Positions 1 to 8,768 of a stretch of 64,000 nt of DNA are shown one piece after another. The notes under the pieces are model-generated. The model ran no database searches. It was not told the origin of the DNA and worked only from the letters and a program-made list of their open reading frames with translations. Made by a program: the position numbers and the translations under genes. The DNA lies in assembly GCF_947492715.1 (NCBI RefSeq), contig NZ_CANLNS010000002.1:1-64000 (forward strand). The letters run 5' to 3'. Source of the DNA: an uncultured Psychroserpens sp. (GTDB lineage: Bacteria > Bacteroidota > Bacteroidia > Flavobacteriales > Flavobacteriaceae). The stretch's first letter is position 1; every line of letters begins with the position of its first letter.

Positions 1-711
1 GTATCTACCACTGAAATCGTTTGAGTATCAGACACAGCATTACCACAGTCGTCAGTAGCTGTCCAAGTTCTCGTAATGGTTTGCGTGTTTCCACAAGCAT
101 CAACAGCAGTATCAGCAAAAGTAACTGTTACATTACCACAAGAATCTGTAGCTGTAGCATTACCAGTGTCAGCAGGATCTATACTTTCTCCACATTCAAC
201 CGTAACATCTGAAGGAACAGTTAATGTTGGCGCAGTAGTATCTACTACTGAAATCGTTTGAGTATCAGACACAGCATTACCACAGTCGTCAGTAGCTGTC
301 CAAGTTCTCGTAATGGTTTGTGTGTTTCCACAAGCATCAACAGCAGTATCAGCAAAAGTAACTGTTACATCTCCACAAGTATCTGTAGCTGTAGCGCTAC
401 CAGTATTAGCAGTATCAGTACTTTCAGTACATTCTACTATTTTGTTTTGAGGAATCGTTAATGTTGGTGCAGTAGTATCCACTACCGAAATTGTTTGAGT
501 ATCAGAAATGGAATTACCACAGTCGTCAGTAGCAGTCCAAGTTCTCGTTATTGTCTCTGTATTACCACAAGCATCAACAGACGTATCGGCAAACGTAACT
601 GTTACATTTCCGCAGTTATCGGTCGCTGTAGCATTACCAGTAGCAGCAGGATCAGTGCTTCCTCCACATTCTACAGTTGCATCATCAGGTATCGTTAATG
701 TTGGTGGCGTA
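1..711 (-). repeat. Three in-frame tandem repeats of 237 bp (79 aa) within the adhesin CDS
   Basis: gtatc(t/c)ac(c/t)actg/ccgaaat... recurs at 1, 238 and 475, with a degenerate fourth boundary near 712; the period is exactly 237 bp. Confidence 0.9.
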
Positions 712-2546
712 TTGTCAACCACTAAAATAGTTTGTTCGTATTCTAGTGTAGCACCACATTCATCTGTAAAAGTCCAAGTATTCGTATATGAACCATTGCT
801 AGCACAATTTGGGTCTACAACAAAAGCACCAGTAGTTTTACTAAGTGTAAAATCGCATTGATCTGTTTCAGGAGCTAGACTTTGCGCTGCGTTTAATGCA
901 TTAGTATCTGAACAATCAATAGTTCTATCCAATTCAGCAGGAGCTGTTGCCCAGTTAACTGTAGGTTGAATTATATTAATCGTTACGGGAAGTTTATTAC
1001 CTATATTACAATCGTTTAAATCAGAAGAACTAATTGTCGATTGATTATTTGGATTTTGAACACCATTATAGTTTGCTGTAAATTGCAAATCAAATGACAA
1101 ATCACAGTTATCTTCTAGAAAATAGCAAGCATCTTGTATTTGAAGATCAAAATCTAGGTCCAGAGGTGCATCACCTACATCGACCATACCGTCTACAAAA
1201 TTAAAGACAAGTTCACCTGTATTAGGGTTAAATGTATAAGTAACACCATTAGGTAAATTGTTTGGAATAATATTTTCTATTTGAGGTGGCAATGTTGCCG
1301 AAATAGTTAAGTTTATGGCATCATCATTTCCTTTATTAAAAACAGAAAAGTTAAATCCAAGTAATTCACCAGGATTTGTTGGGTTTGATCCCGAATCCAT
1401 CATGATTTCAATTGGATCTAAATCTGGAGCCCAAACGTCAACTGCGAGTCCAACTAAATATAAACCATAAGTTTCTTGATTAGAAGTTAATCTTAAAGTT
1501 GCAGAAGTCTGGTTATTTGTAATTATACTATTGGAAGGATTATTAAGAGGAAACACGGCAGCGTCAAAACCTAAAGTATTTAGACTCGCTGGATTTCTGT
1601 CTATAAAATTCGAGTTCCCAACAGTAATCCTACTATTGAAAAAATTGTTACTTAATCTTTGAGGTGCTGAAATTGGCACAAATGTATTTAAAGGCGTTCT
1701 TATTTGTAATTGGTCGCCACTTAAATCTTGATCGCCTTCTAAAGATCCAATGACAACATTTGCATTAACATCTCCAGTAGGTACTGTTTGAAATCCACCA
1801 AAAGTGATATCAAAATTATTTGTTGCAGAAGATACATTGGCATATCCATCAAATAGACCAATATTTTTGGATGGTAATTTCGGACTTTCATATACAAATA
1901 CAATTTGCCATCCACCAGACGTACCAATTGTACCTCCGTCGTGACCTATTACACTACCTGTTTTAGCTTCAACATTGGCAACCTGATAGGTTCCATAAGG
2001 ATCATCTAAATTCGAAACAAGGTCAGTAATATCTTTTACACATATATATGGATCGTTATAAATATGAGTATTTCTACCTCTAAAAATTATGTCGTCTGCC
2101 GTTAAAGTTGCATATGCCGACTGACCAGGTAACATAAGTTTTATGTCATTGTAATTCCAATTTGGTTGATTTTCAGAATTTGCATCTGTCCCAGGCTCTC
2201 TATCTGCTGCTGCCCAATATAAATAGGCTTTTAAAACAGATAAGCAAAAAAGCTGAGGCTCTGGATTAGCGAAATTCGCACTACTAGAGTTAAATGTAGT
2301 AGCGTCATTATCAATATCCACATATACATTATTTGTAAAATCGTGGTTACCATCGGTACCGTTGTAATTAGTAGTAGCTGTTCTCGATAACATATTGTTA
2401 GCAATCATGGTGACATCTCCTTTTACCGTTTCATTGAAACGAGGAGTGAAAGGATCCAAAACCTGTGCAGACGCATAGATTCCAGAAACAAACATAATCA
2501 AGCTAAGTATGTTTTTTATTTTGTTATGATTAATAGCATTTTTCAT
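1..2546 (-). CDS. Large secreted/adhesin-like protein, C-terminus beyond window start (partial); N-terminal signal peptide, HYR-like tandem repeats
   Basis: Read by eye on the minus strand: [46 protein letters not shown]... continuing open to position 1 and ending in repeats such as [79 protein letters not shown]. Absent from the ORF track, probably because it has no stop inside the window. Confidence 0.9.
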   Translation of the reverse strand, partial: MKNAINHNKIKNILSLIMFVSGIYASAQVLDPFTPRFNETVKGDVTMIANNMLSRTATTNYNGTDGNHDFTNNVYVDIDNDATTFNSSSANFANPEPQLFCLSVLKAYLYWAAADREPGTDANSENQPNWNYNDIKLMLPGQSAYATLTADDIIFRGRNTHIYNDPYICVKDITDLVSNLDDPYGTYQVANVEAKTGSVIGHDGGTIGTSGGWQIVFVYESPKLPSKNIGLFDGYANVSSATNNFDITFGGFQTVPTGDVNANVVIGSLEGDQDLSGDQLQIRTPLNTFVPISAPQRLSNNFFNSRITVGNSNFIDRNPASLNTLGFDAAVFPLNNPSNSIITNNQTSATLRLTSNQETYGLYLVGLAVDVWAPDLDPIEIMMDSGSNPTNPGELLGFNFSVFNKGNDDAINLTISATLPPQIENIIPNNLPNGVTYTFNPNTGELVFNFVDGMVDVGDAPLDLDFDLQIQDACYFLEDNCDLSFDLQFTANYNGVQNPNNQSTISSSDLNDCNIGNKLPVTINIIQPTVNWATAPAELDRTIDCSDTNALNAAQSLAPETDQCDFTLSKTTGAFVVDPNCASNGSYTNTWTFTDECGATLEYEQTILVVDNTPPTLTIPDDATVECGGSTDPAATGNATATDNCGNVTVTFADTSVDACGNTETITRTWTATDDCGNSISDTQTISVVDTTAPTLTIPQNKIVECTESTDTANTGSATATDTCGDVTVTFADTAVDACGNTQTITRTWTATDDCGNAVSDTQTISVVDTTAPTLTVPSDVTVECGESIDPADTGNATATDSCGNVTVTFADTAVDACGNTQTITRTWTATDDCGNAVSDTQTISVVD

Positions 2547-2583
2547 AAGCCCTAGTTTAGATTTATGGATTAATTAGTACAGA

Positions 2584-3036
2584 CTAATTAAAACTTTTGG
2601 GATCTGGAATTAATGATTTTATTATTATAGGGTTGCTCAATGGCTTTCCTGTATTAGAAATAGCTTTTACTTGAGAGCAATTCCAGGTGTTAAGTTTTGT
2701 GTCTTGAGGTCTAGATATTTTTACATAAAACTCCAAAGTTGCACCAGCTTCAATACTCATTGCGCTGTTAACGTTACTTTTTTGTTTGTTTAATGCGCTC
2801 TGTTTTAAAAGCACTTGATTTTGAGCACTAATATCTTTGCACGCTACATTTTCAGTTGAAATACTAAACTGTATATTGCTTTTAGATGAATTAGTGATTT
2901 CCATCAAATAAAAATGTTCGGTTTCGTTTACGGTTTTATCCGTATCCTTTTTTAAAGATAAACTTAGCTGTTCTTGGCCAAAAAATGATTGATAGCCAAA
3001 ACATACAAGTAAAACTGTAATTACAATCTTTTTCAT
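2584..3036 (-). CDS. Hypothetical secreted protein upstream of the adhesin (start probably at internal MKKIVITV, not at 3054)
   Basis: Signal peptide MKKIVITVLLVCFGYQSFFGQ; same strand and 37 bp upstream of the adhesin start. Confidence 0.75.
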   Translation of the reverse strand: MKKIVITVLLVCFGYQSFFGQEQLSLSLKKDTDKTVNETEHFYLMEITNSSKSNIQFSISTENVACKDISAQNQVLLKQSALNKQKSNVNSAMSIEAGATLEFYVKISRPQDTKLNTWNCSQVKAISNTGKPLSNPIIIKSLIPDPKSFN

Positions 3037-3311
3037 GTTTAAATTAATTAACAACGTATTATATTTCGCTTAGCGATGTTTAATAAAATTATTTTTCATA
3101 AAAGGGATGATTAGAAAACAATTTTCTAATTAAACTTCTATGGAAAAATGAGGGAAGAACATTGGTAACCAATGTTTGGTAAATGGATATATTAATATAT
3201 TTTTGATTTGGGGTCATTAAAACATTAATTTAACTAAACAAATGAACTGATTACTAGTTCGTTTGACAAATTTAAATGTTAAGAGGGCAAAATACTCGTT
3301 AAAACGGAAAT

Positions 3312-3340
3312 ATGCAACATTTTATCGATAAAATTTGCAT
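3312..3340. promoter_or_regulatory. Near-perfect palindrome directly upstream of the sixA-ppk-ppx operon
   Basis: ATGCAA(c)ATTTTATC|GATAAAATTTGCAT: 14-bp arms with one bulged base, ending 14 nt before the sixA ATG. Confidence 0.5.
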
Positions 3341-3354
3341 TTAATCGAATATCT

Positions 3355-3840
3355 ATGAAAACAATTATATTAATAAGACATGCAAAATCGTCATGGGAAT
3401 ATGACGTTAATGACCATGAAAGGCCATTAAAAAAGCGAGGAATTAAGGATGCTAACTTAGTTTCGAAAGCATTTAAAGCTAAATCACTAGTTCCAGATGC
3501 GATTTATTCTAGTTCTGCAAAACGTGCTTTACTTACCTGTGAAATAGTAATGGAAAATTTAAAATTAGACACTAATCTTCTAACAATCAGTAAAGAAATT
3601 TATGATTTTGGAGGCGAGAACGTTATAGATTTTATAAAAAATATTAGCGAAGAAAATCAAAAGGTTATGATTTTTGGACATAATCATGCATTCACATCAA
3701 TTTGCAATATATTTGGTGATAAATATATTGACAACCTTCCTACAAGTGGTTTAGTTGTTATAGATTTTAACGTAAATTCATGGTCTGAAATTGGCGATGG
3801 AAAAATGCGTTTTATGATTTTACCCAGAGATTTAAAATAA
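3355..3840 (+). CDS. sixA: SixA-like histidine phosphatase family protein
   Basis: N-terminal LIRHAKSSWE (RHG motif) and conserved GHNHAF; start/stop overlap with ppk. Confidence 0.85.
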   Translation: MKTIILIRHAKSSWEYDVNDHERPLKKRGIKDANLVSKAFKAKSLVPDAIYSSSAKRALLTCEIVMENLKLDTNLLTISKEIYDFGGENVIDFIKNISEENQKVMIFGHNHAFTSICNIFGDKYIDNLPTSGLVVIDFNVNSWSEIGDGKMRFMILPRDLK

Positions 3841-5891
3841 TGACAAAAGACAAGAATAGTTACATAAATAGAGAATTAAGTTGGCTTCAGTTTAATGAAC
3901 GTGTTTTACAAGAAGCCGCTGATGAAAGTGTTCCTTTGATTGAGCGCTTTCGTTTTTTAGGTATTTTTTCTAATAATTTAGACGAGTTTTTTAAGGTGAG
4001 ATATGCTACAGTAAAGCGTATTGATGAAGCTGGTAAAGGCGGTAAAAGCGAATTAGGAATCAAAGCTGCAGATTTATTAGAGATTATTACTCAAGTTGTT
4101 ATAAAACAGCAAAGTAAGAGTTTGGATATTCTTAGTAATATTCAATTAGAACTAGAAAATGAAGGAATTTATATCATTGATGAGACTCAAGTTGATGATG
4201 AGCAACATTCGTTTATAAAGAATTATTTCATTCAGCAAATTAGTCCGGCTCTAGTAAATATTGTTCTTAGTGATACTGTTGATCTTCCTCATTTGAAAGA
4301 TAGTGCCGCGTATTTAGCGGTAAAAATGGAATTGACAAACCATGAAAAGCAATTTGCTCTTATTGAAATTCCTAAATCGATGAATCGCTTTGTGGTATTA
4401 CCAAAGAAAAATGGAAAATGTTACCTCATGATTCTTGATGACTTACTAAGATATTGCTTAGATGATATTTTCAATATATTTAGCTATACCAATATTACCG
4501 CTAATATGATTAAAATCACACGTGATGGAGAATTAGATTTTGATAGTGATTTGAGTAAAAGTTTTATTGAAAAAATATCGGCGAGTGTAAAGGATAGACA
4601 AATTGGTGATCCTGTACGTTTTGTTTATGACAAAACCATAGACGAAGAGACCTTAGAATATTTAATGACCAAAATGGGGATTGACTCAAAAGATAGTGTA
4701 ATTCCAGGCGGACGTTATCATAACAGACGCGATTATATGGGCTTTCCTAGCCTTGGGCGAACGGATTTATTGTATAATAAAATTAAACCACTGGAAATTA
4801 ATGGTTTAAGTCTACAACATAGTATCTTTAATACGATTGCCAAAAAAGACTATTTGTTGCACACACCATATCAAACGTTTTCTTATGTTGTTAAGTTTTT
4901 ACGAGAAGCTGCATTAGATCCTCAGGTAAGAACAATTAAGATTACAATATATAGACTTGCTCAAATTTCGCATATAGCAAGTTCATTAATAAATGCTGCT
5001 AAAAACGGAAAAAAAGTAACGGTTGTTATTGAGTTGAGGGCACGATTTGATGAGCAAGCAAATATCGATTATGCCGAGCAAATGCAGGACGAAGGTGTTA
5101 ATCTTTTGTTTGGCGTTTCTGGCTTAAAAGTGCATAGTAAAATTTGTGTTATAGAGCGCGAAGAAGGTAAAGGCGTAAGGCGTTATGGCTTTATAAGTAC
5201 AGGTAATTTTAATGAGTCCACCGCAAAAATATATACAGATTTTACTCTTTTTACGGCCAATCAAAAAGTCCTAAAAGATGTAAATAAAGTTTTCAACTTT
5301 TTTCAAACGAATTATCGAATATACAGGTATAAGCACATTATTACGTCTCCTCATTATACAAAGTCAAAATTGTTTGCATTAATAGACACCGAAATTGAAA
5401 ATGTAAAAAACGGTAAACCTGCTTTTATTAAACTTAAACTTAATAGTATATCGAGCTATAAGATGATAGATAAACTCTATGAAGCGAGTAGAGTTGGTGT
5501 GAAAGTTCAAATGATAGTTAGAGGTATATGCTGCCTGATTCCTGGAATAAAAGGAATGAGTGAAAATATCGAAGTGATAAGTATCATTGATAAATTTTTA
5601 GAACATACAAGGCTCTATATGTTTTGTAATGATGGAGATGCTAAGATTTATATTTCTTCGGCAGATTGGATGACACGAAATATTGAAAATAGAGTAGAAG
5701 TGAGCTGTCCAATCTATCAAAATGACATTAAACAAGAGCTTCTCGATGTTTTTGATATTTGCTGGAATGATAATGTTAAGGCCAGAGCAATTAATGAAAC
5801 ACAAAGTAATGAATACCGTAAAAACAGTAAACCAAAAGTAAGAGCGCAATTTGCATTGTATGATTATTTTGAAAACAAACTGAAATCTTAG
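3840..5891 (+). CDS. ppk1: Polyphosphate kinase 1
   Basis: NRELSWLQFNERVLQEA, SNNLDEFFKVR, KVHSKICVIERE, STGNFNESTAKIYTDFTLFT motifs of PPK1. Confidence 0.95.
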   Translation: MTKDKNSYINRELSWLQFNERVLQEAADESVPLIERFRFLGIFSNNLDEFFKVRYATVKRIDEAGKGGKSELGIKAADLLEIITQVVIKQQSKSLDILSNIQLELENEGIYIIDETQVDDEQHSFIKNYFIQQISPALVNIVLSDTVDLPHLKDSAAYLAVKMELTNHEKQFALIEIPKSMNRFVVLPKKNGKCYLMILDDLLRYCLDDIFNIFSYTNITANMIKITRDGELDFDSDLSKSFIEKISASVKDRQIGDPVRFVYDKTIDEETLEYLMTKMGIDSKDSVIPGGRYHNRRDYMGFPSLGRTDLLYNKIKPLEINGLSLQHSIFNTIAKKDYLLHTPYQTFSYVVKFLREAALDPQVRTIKITIYRLAQISHIASSLINAAKNGKKVTVVIELRARFDEQANIDYAEQMQDEGVNLLFGVSGLKVHSKICVIEREEGKGVRRYGFISTGNFNESTAKIYTDFTLFTANQKVLKDVNKVFNFFQTNYRIYRYKHIITSPHYTKSKLFALIDTEIENVKNGKPAFIKLKLNSISSYKMIDKLYEASRVGVKVQMIVRGICCLIPGIKGMSENIEVISIIDKFLEHTRLYMFCNDGDAKIYISSADWMTRNIENRVEVSCPIYQNDIKQELLDVFDICWNDNVKARAINETQSNEYRKNSKPKVRAQFALYDYFENKLKS

Positions 5892-5894
5892 TCT

Positions 5895-6800
5895 ATGTTA
5901 TCCATCAAGAAATATGCAGCAATAGATATTGGTTCTAACGCTGTAAGACTTTTAATTTCGAATATTATTGAACAAGAAGGAAAGCCTGTTCAGTTTAAAA
6001 AGAGCTCATTGGTGCGTGTACCAATTCGTCTTGGGTCTGATGTGTTTTTAAATGGTGAAATTTCCGAAGAAAACAAAAAACGCATGCTGGATACAATGAC
6101 GGCGTTTAATTTGTTGATGAAATCGCATAAAGTTGTAACATATAAGGCTTGTGCAACGTCTGCTATGCGCGAAGCCAATAACGGAAAAGAAATCGCAAAG
6201 ATTATTTCTAAAAAGGCTAAAATCCACATTGATATTATTGATGGAGAAGAAGAAGCAGCTATTATTGCAGCTACAGATTTGCATTCATACATAAAGGAAG
6301 ATAAAACGTATTTGTATGTAGATGTAGGTGGAGGAAGTACAGAATTTTCAGTATTTCATTTGGGAAAAATAGTGGCTTCAAAATCCTTTAAAATAGGAAC
6401 AGTAAGGTTGTTAAAAGATATCGTTAAAAATGAAACTTGGTTAGATTTAGAGCATTGGATAAAAAAGAACACCGAATCATATGATAAGGTAGATTTAATT
6501 GGTTCTGGAGGAAATATCAATAAAATTTTTAAAATCTCAGGAAAGGCTTTGGGTAAACCATTAACCTATTTTTACTTAACGTCATATTATCATCGCCTTC
6601 AAACGTATTCTTATGAAGAAAGAATTACAGAATTGGGCCTTAATCAAGACAGAGCCGATGTTATTATTCCGGCTACTAAAATATATTTATCTGCCATGAA
6701 ATGGAGTGGCTCCAAAGATATATACGTTCCAAAAATTGGGTTATCTGATGGCATTATAAAGAGCGTGTATTATAATACGGTTTCTAGTATAAACATCTAA
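5895..6800 (+). CDS. ppx: Ppx/GppA family exopolyphosphatase
   Basis: AAIDIGSNAVRLLI and VDVGGGSTEFSV; adjacent to ppk. Confidence 0.9.
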   Translation: MLSIKKYAAIDIGSNAVRLLISNIIEQEGKPVQFKKSSLVRVPIRLGSDVFLNGEISEENKKRMLDTMTAFNLLMKSHKVVTYKACATSAMREANNGKEIAKIISKKAKIHIDIIDGEEEAAIIAATDLHSYIKEDKTYLYVDVGGGSTEFSVFHLGKIVASKSFKIGTVRLLKDIVKNETWLDLEHWIKKNTESYDKVDLIGSGGNINKIFKISGKALGKPLTYFYLTSYYHRLQTYSYEERITELGLNQDRADVIIPATKIYLSAMKWSGSKDIYVPKIGLSDGIIKSVYYNTVSSINI

Positions 6801-6956
6801 TTTTAAGTTCGTTTGGCGTATTTTTGAACCGAATACCCAATATTTATTTTGTATTGTTAATTTTCATTATATATTAGCCAACTCAAATCTTTGCTAGATA
6901 TTAGCACAATTTTGACGCAAATCTCACGATAAAGAAAACCCTAAATAAGAATAGTT

Positions 6957-7496
6957 ATGCAATTAAAATCAATACTACTTACTTTAATGTTCGTATCCAT
7001 TACAACACTGTCTTTTTCACAAGAAGTTAGTTATGGAGTTAGGGCAGGTGTTAATATTTCAAATTTAGATTTTGATCCTGGACCTAATTTTGTAAATCAG
7101 CATAGAAACGGATTTGCCTTTGGCGGATTTGTAGATTTTGGAATTACTGAAACCTTTTCAACTCAAATTGAACTTCAGTATTCAGCAGAAGGTGGGAAAG
7201 CAGACGACATTAGAGCCGATTATATTCAAATGCCAATTATGGCACGTTTTTCACTAGGTGATAAGTTTGTAATTGGTGTTGGACCAATGGTGAGCTTAAA
7301 AACTTGGAAAAACCAGGATGCCTTTTCAACATTTACATTTTCAGGAGTAGGAGGTATTGAGTATATGATTAACGATGAGTTATTTGTAGATGCTCGAGTA
7401 CATTACGGATTAAGTAATATCTTAGATGAAGATGTTTCAAACGGTCTTGAAGCTCAAAACACAACATTTCAGTTTGGATTTGGTATAAGAATCTAA
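6957..7496 (+). CDS. Porin-family outer membrane beta-barrel protein
   Basis: Signal peptide; YGVRAGVNISNLDF start and terminal aromatic-rich beta strand FQFGFGIRI. Confidence 0.8.
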   Translation: MQLKSILLTLMFVSITTLSFSQEVSYGVRAGVNISNLDFDPGPNFVNQHRNGFAFGGFVDFGITETFSTQIELQYSAEGGKADDIRADYIQMPIMARFSLGDKFVIGVGPMVSLKTWKNQDAFSTFTFSGVGGIEYMINDELFVDARVHYGLSNILDEDVSNGLEAQNTTFQFGFGIRI

Positions 7497-7511
7497 GACT
7501 CTATAAGATAT

Positions 7512-7547
7512 AAAAAAAGGCTTCAGTTTAACTGAGGTCTTTTTTTA
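7512..7547 (+). terminator. Rho-independent terminator
   Basis: aaaaaaaggcttcagtttaactgaggtcttttttt hairpin with T-tract after the porin-like gene. Confidence 0.7.
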
Positions 7548-7610
7548 TGGATTATTTTAATATAAGGCTATGGTGCTACTGGAGCTTAATCACTTTGTTT
7601 TTTACAAAAT

Positions 7611-8192
7611 TTAGCCATGAATGGTTTCGCTCTTGCCTAAATCTTTCATGATATTGGCTTCAAATTCAAGTAATTGCTGCCATTTCTCATCAACCTCTTT
7701 GCGATCTCCATATTGTCTGGCAAAACTTAAGAACATGGTGTAATGATTGGCTTCACTTACCATAAGTTTTCTATAAAACTCGGCAAGCTCTTTGTCTTCT
7801 AATTCTTCAGAAAGGAGTCTAAAGCGTTCGCAACTTCTAGCTTCAATAAGTGCAGCATATAATAAACGATGTACCAATTGAGTTGTTCTACTTCCGCCTT
7901 TTGGAAAAAACTTGAGTAATTGTAGGACATACTCATCCTTTCTATCTCGACCTAAAACCCAGCCATTTTCAATAATACGATCATGTACCATTTTAAAATG
8001 ACTAATTTCCTCTTTAACGAGTGCTGTCATTTCTTTAACCAAATCGGTATATTCCGGAAAACTCACAATAAGGGAAATAGCAGTACTGGCAGCCTTTTGC
8101 TCACAATAAGCATGATCTGTAAGAATTTCTTCTACGTTTTTTTCAACGATATTAACCCAACGCGGATCTGTGGGAAGTTTTAATCCAAGCAT
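7611..8192 (-). CDS. miaE: tRNA-(ms2io6A)-hydroxylase MiaE family
   Basis: DHAYCEQKAAS, EEISHFKMVHDR, EARSCERFRLL, SEANHYTMFL di-iron ligands typical of MiaE. Confidence 0.9.
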   Translation of the reverse strand: MLGLKLPTDPRWVNIVEKNVEEILTDHAYCEQKAASTAISLIVSFPEYTDLVKEMTALVKEEISHFKMVHDRIIENGWVLGRDRKDEYVLQLLKFFPKGGSRTTQLVHRLLYAALIEARSCERFRLLSEELEDKELAEFYRKLMVSEANHYTMFLSFARQYGDRKEVDEKWQQLLEFEANIMKDLGKSETIHG

Positions 8193-8194
8193 AA

Positions 8195-8758
8195 TTAACT
8201 CTGTTCTTCAATAAGTGTTAAACGTTCTCGACCATTTTTATCGATGTGCATTTCATAGAGTTTGTAGGCCGAATTCTGAGGGTTTATAAAAGAAAGACTC
8301 AAAGAGAGTTTACTGTTGTTTGATGCTTCTTGATTAACCCATATATGTTCTAATGTGGCATTATTCCAGAAATTAGAATTTGAATTGCCTCTAAATTTTT
8401 CTGCGGAAATGTGCTTGTCATATATAATTTCATCAGCAACCTTTACTAAAATATCAGACTCAAAAACGCGATGATATTTTGTTGATTGGTCTAACTTTTC
8501 TTTGGTTGATTGCATTAAAATTTCACGATCCATGGCACTATAATTCTTGATGCTTACATGAAATGTTTTTGAAATAATTGAATCTGTTTTTATTTCCGTA
8601 TAATGTTCTGGATAGTAAGATTTTAATTCTAATAAATTAAAGTTTTTATTGAATTCTGAAACAGCGTTTTCAAGCCTGTCTTTCTTACTTGTTCTTCTGT
8701 TGCAAGACATAAGAATAAGTAGGATTAAACACGGAATAAGTAGAGCAAGTTTTTTCAT
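8195..8758 (-). CDS. Hypothetical lipoprotein
   Basis: Lipobox-like MKKLALLIPCLILLILMSCNRR; no family recognised. Confidence 0.7.
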   Translation of the reverse strand: MKKLALLIPCLILLILMSCNRRTSKKDRLENAVSEFNKNFNLLELKSYYPEHYTEIKTDSIISKTFHVSIKNYSAMDREILMQSTKEKLDQSTKYHRVFESDILVKVADEIIYDKHISAEKFRGNSNSNFWNNATLEHIWVNQEASNNSKLSLSLSFINPQNSAYKLYEMHIDKNGRERLTLIEEQS

Positions 8759-8768
8759 GATATTGGAA

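Noticed and set aside
1-711. Possible CRISPR-like array from the regular spacing
   Set aside because: Repeats are 237 bp, coding, in frame and without unique spacers; this is a protein-domain repeat.
21-861. Plus-strand ORFs at 21-212, 76-261, 258-461, 495-698 and 508-861
   Set aside because: Antisense shadows of the repetitive adhesin CDS on the minus strand; their similarity to each other comes only from the 237-bp DNA repeat.
1739-1927. Minus-strand ORF of 62 aa
   Set aside because: Out-of-frame within the adhesin CDS, low-complexity product.
5598-5849. Minus-strand ORF inside ppk
   Set aside because: Antisense shadow of a well-supported gene.
5990-6292. Minus-strand ORFs inside ppx (5990-6292, 6048-6284)
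   Set aside because: Antisense shadows; two overlapping frames both open by chance.
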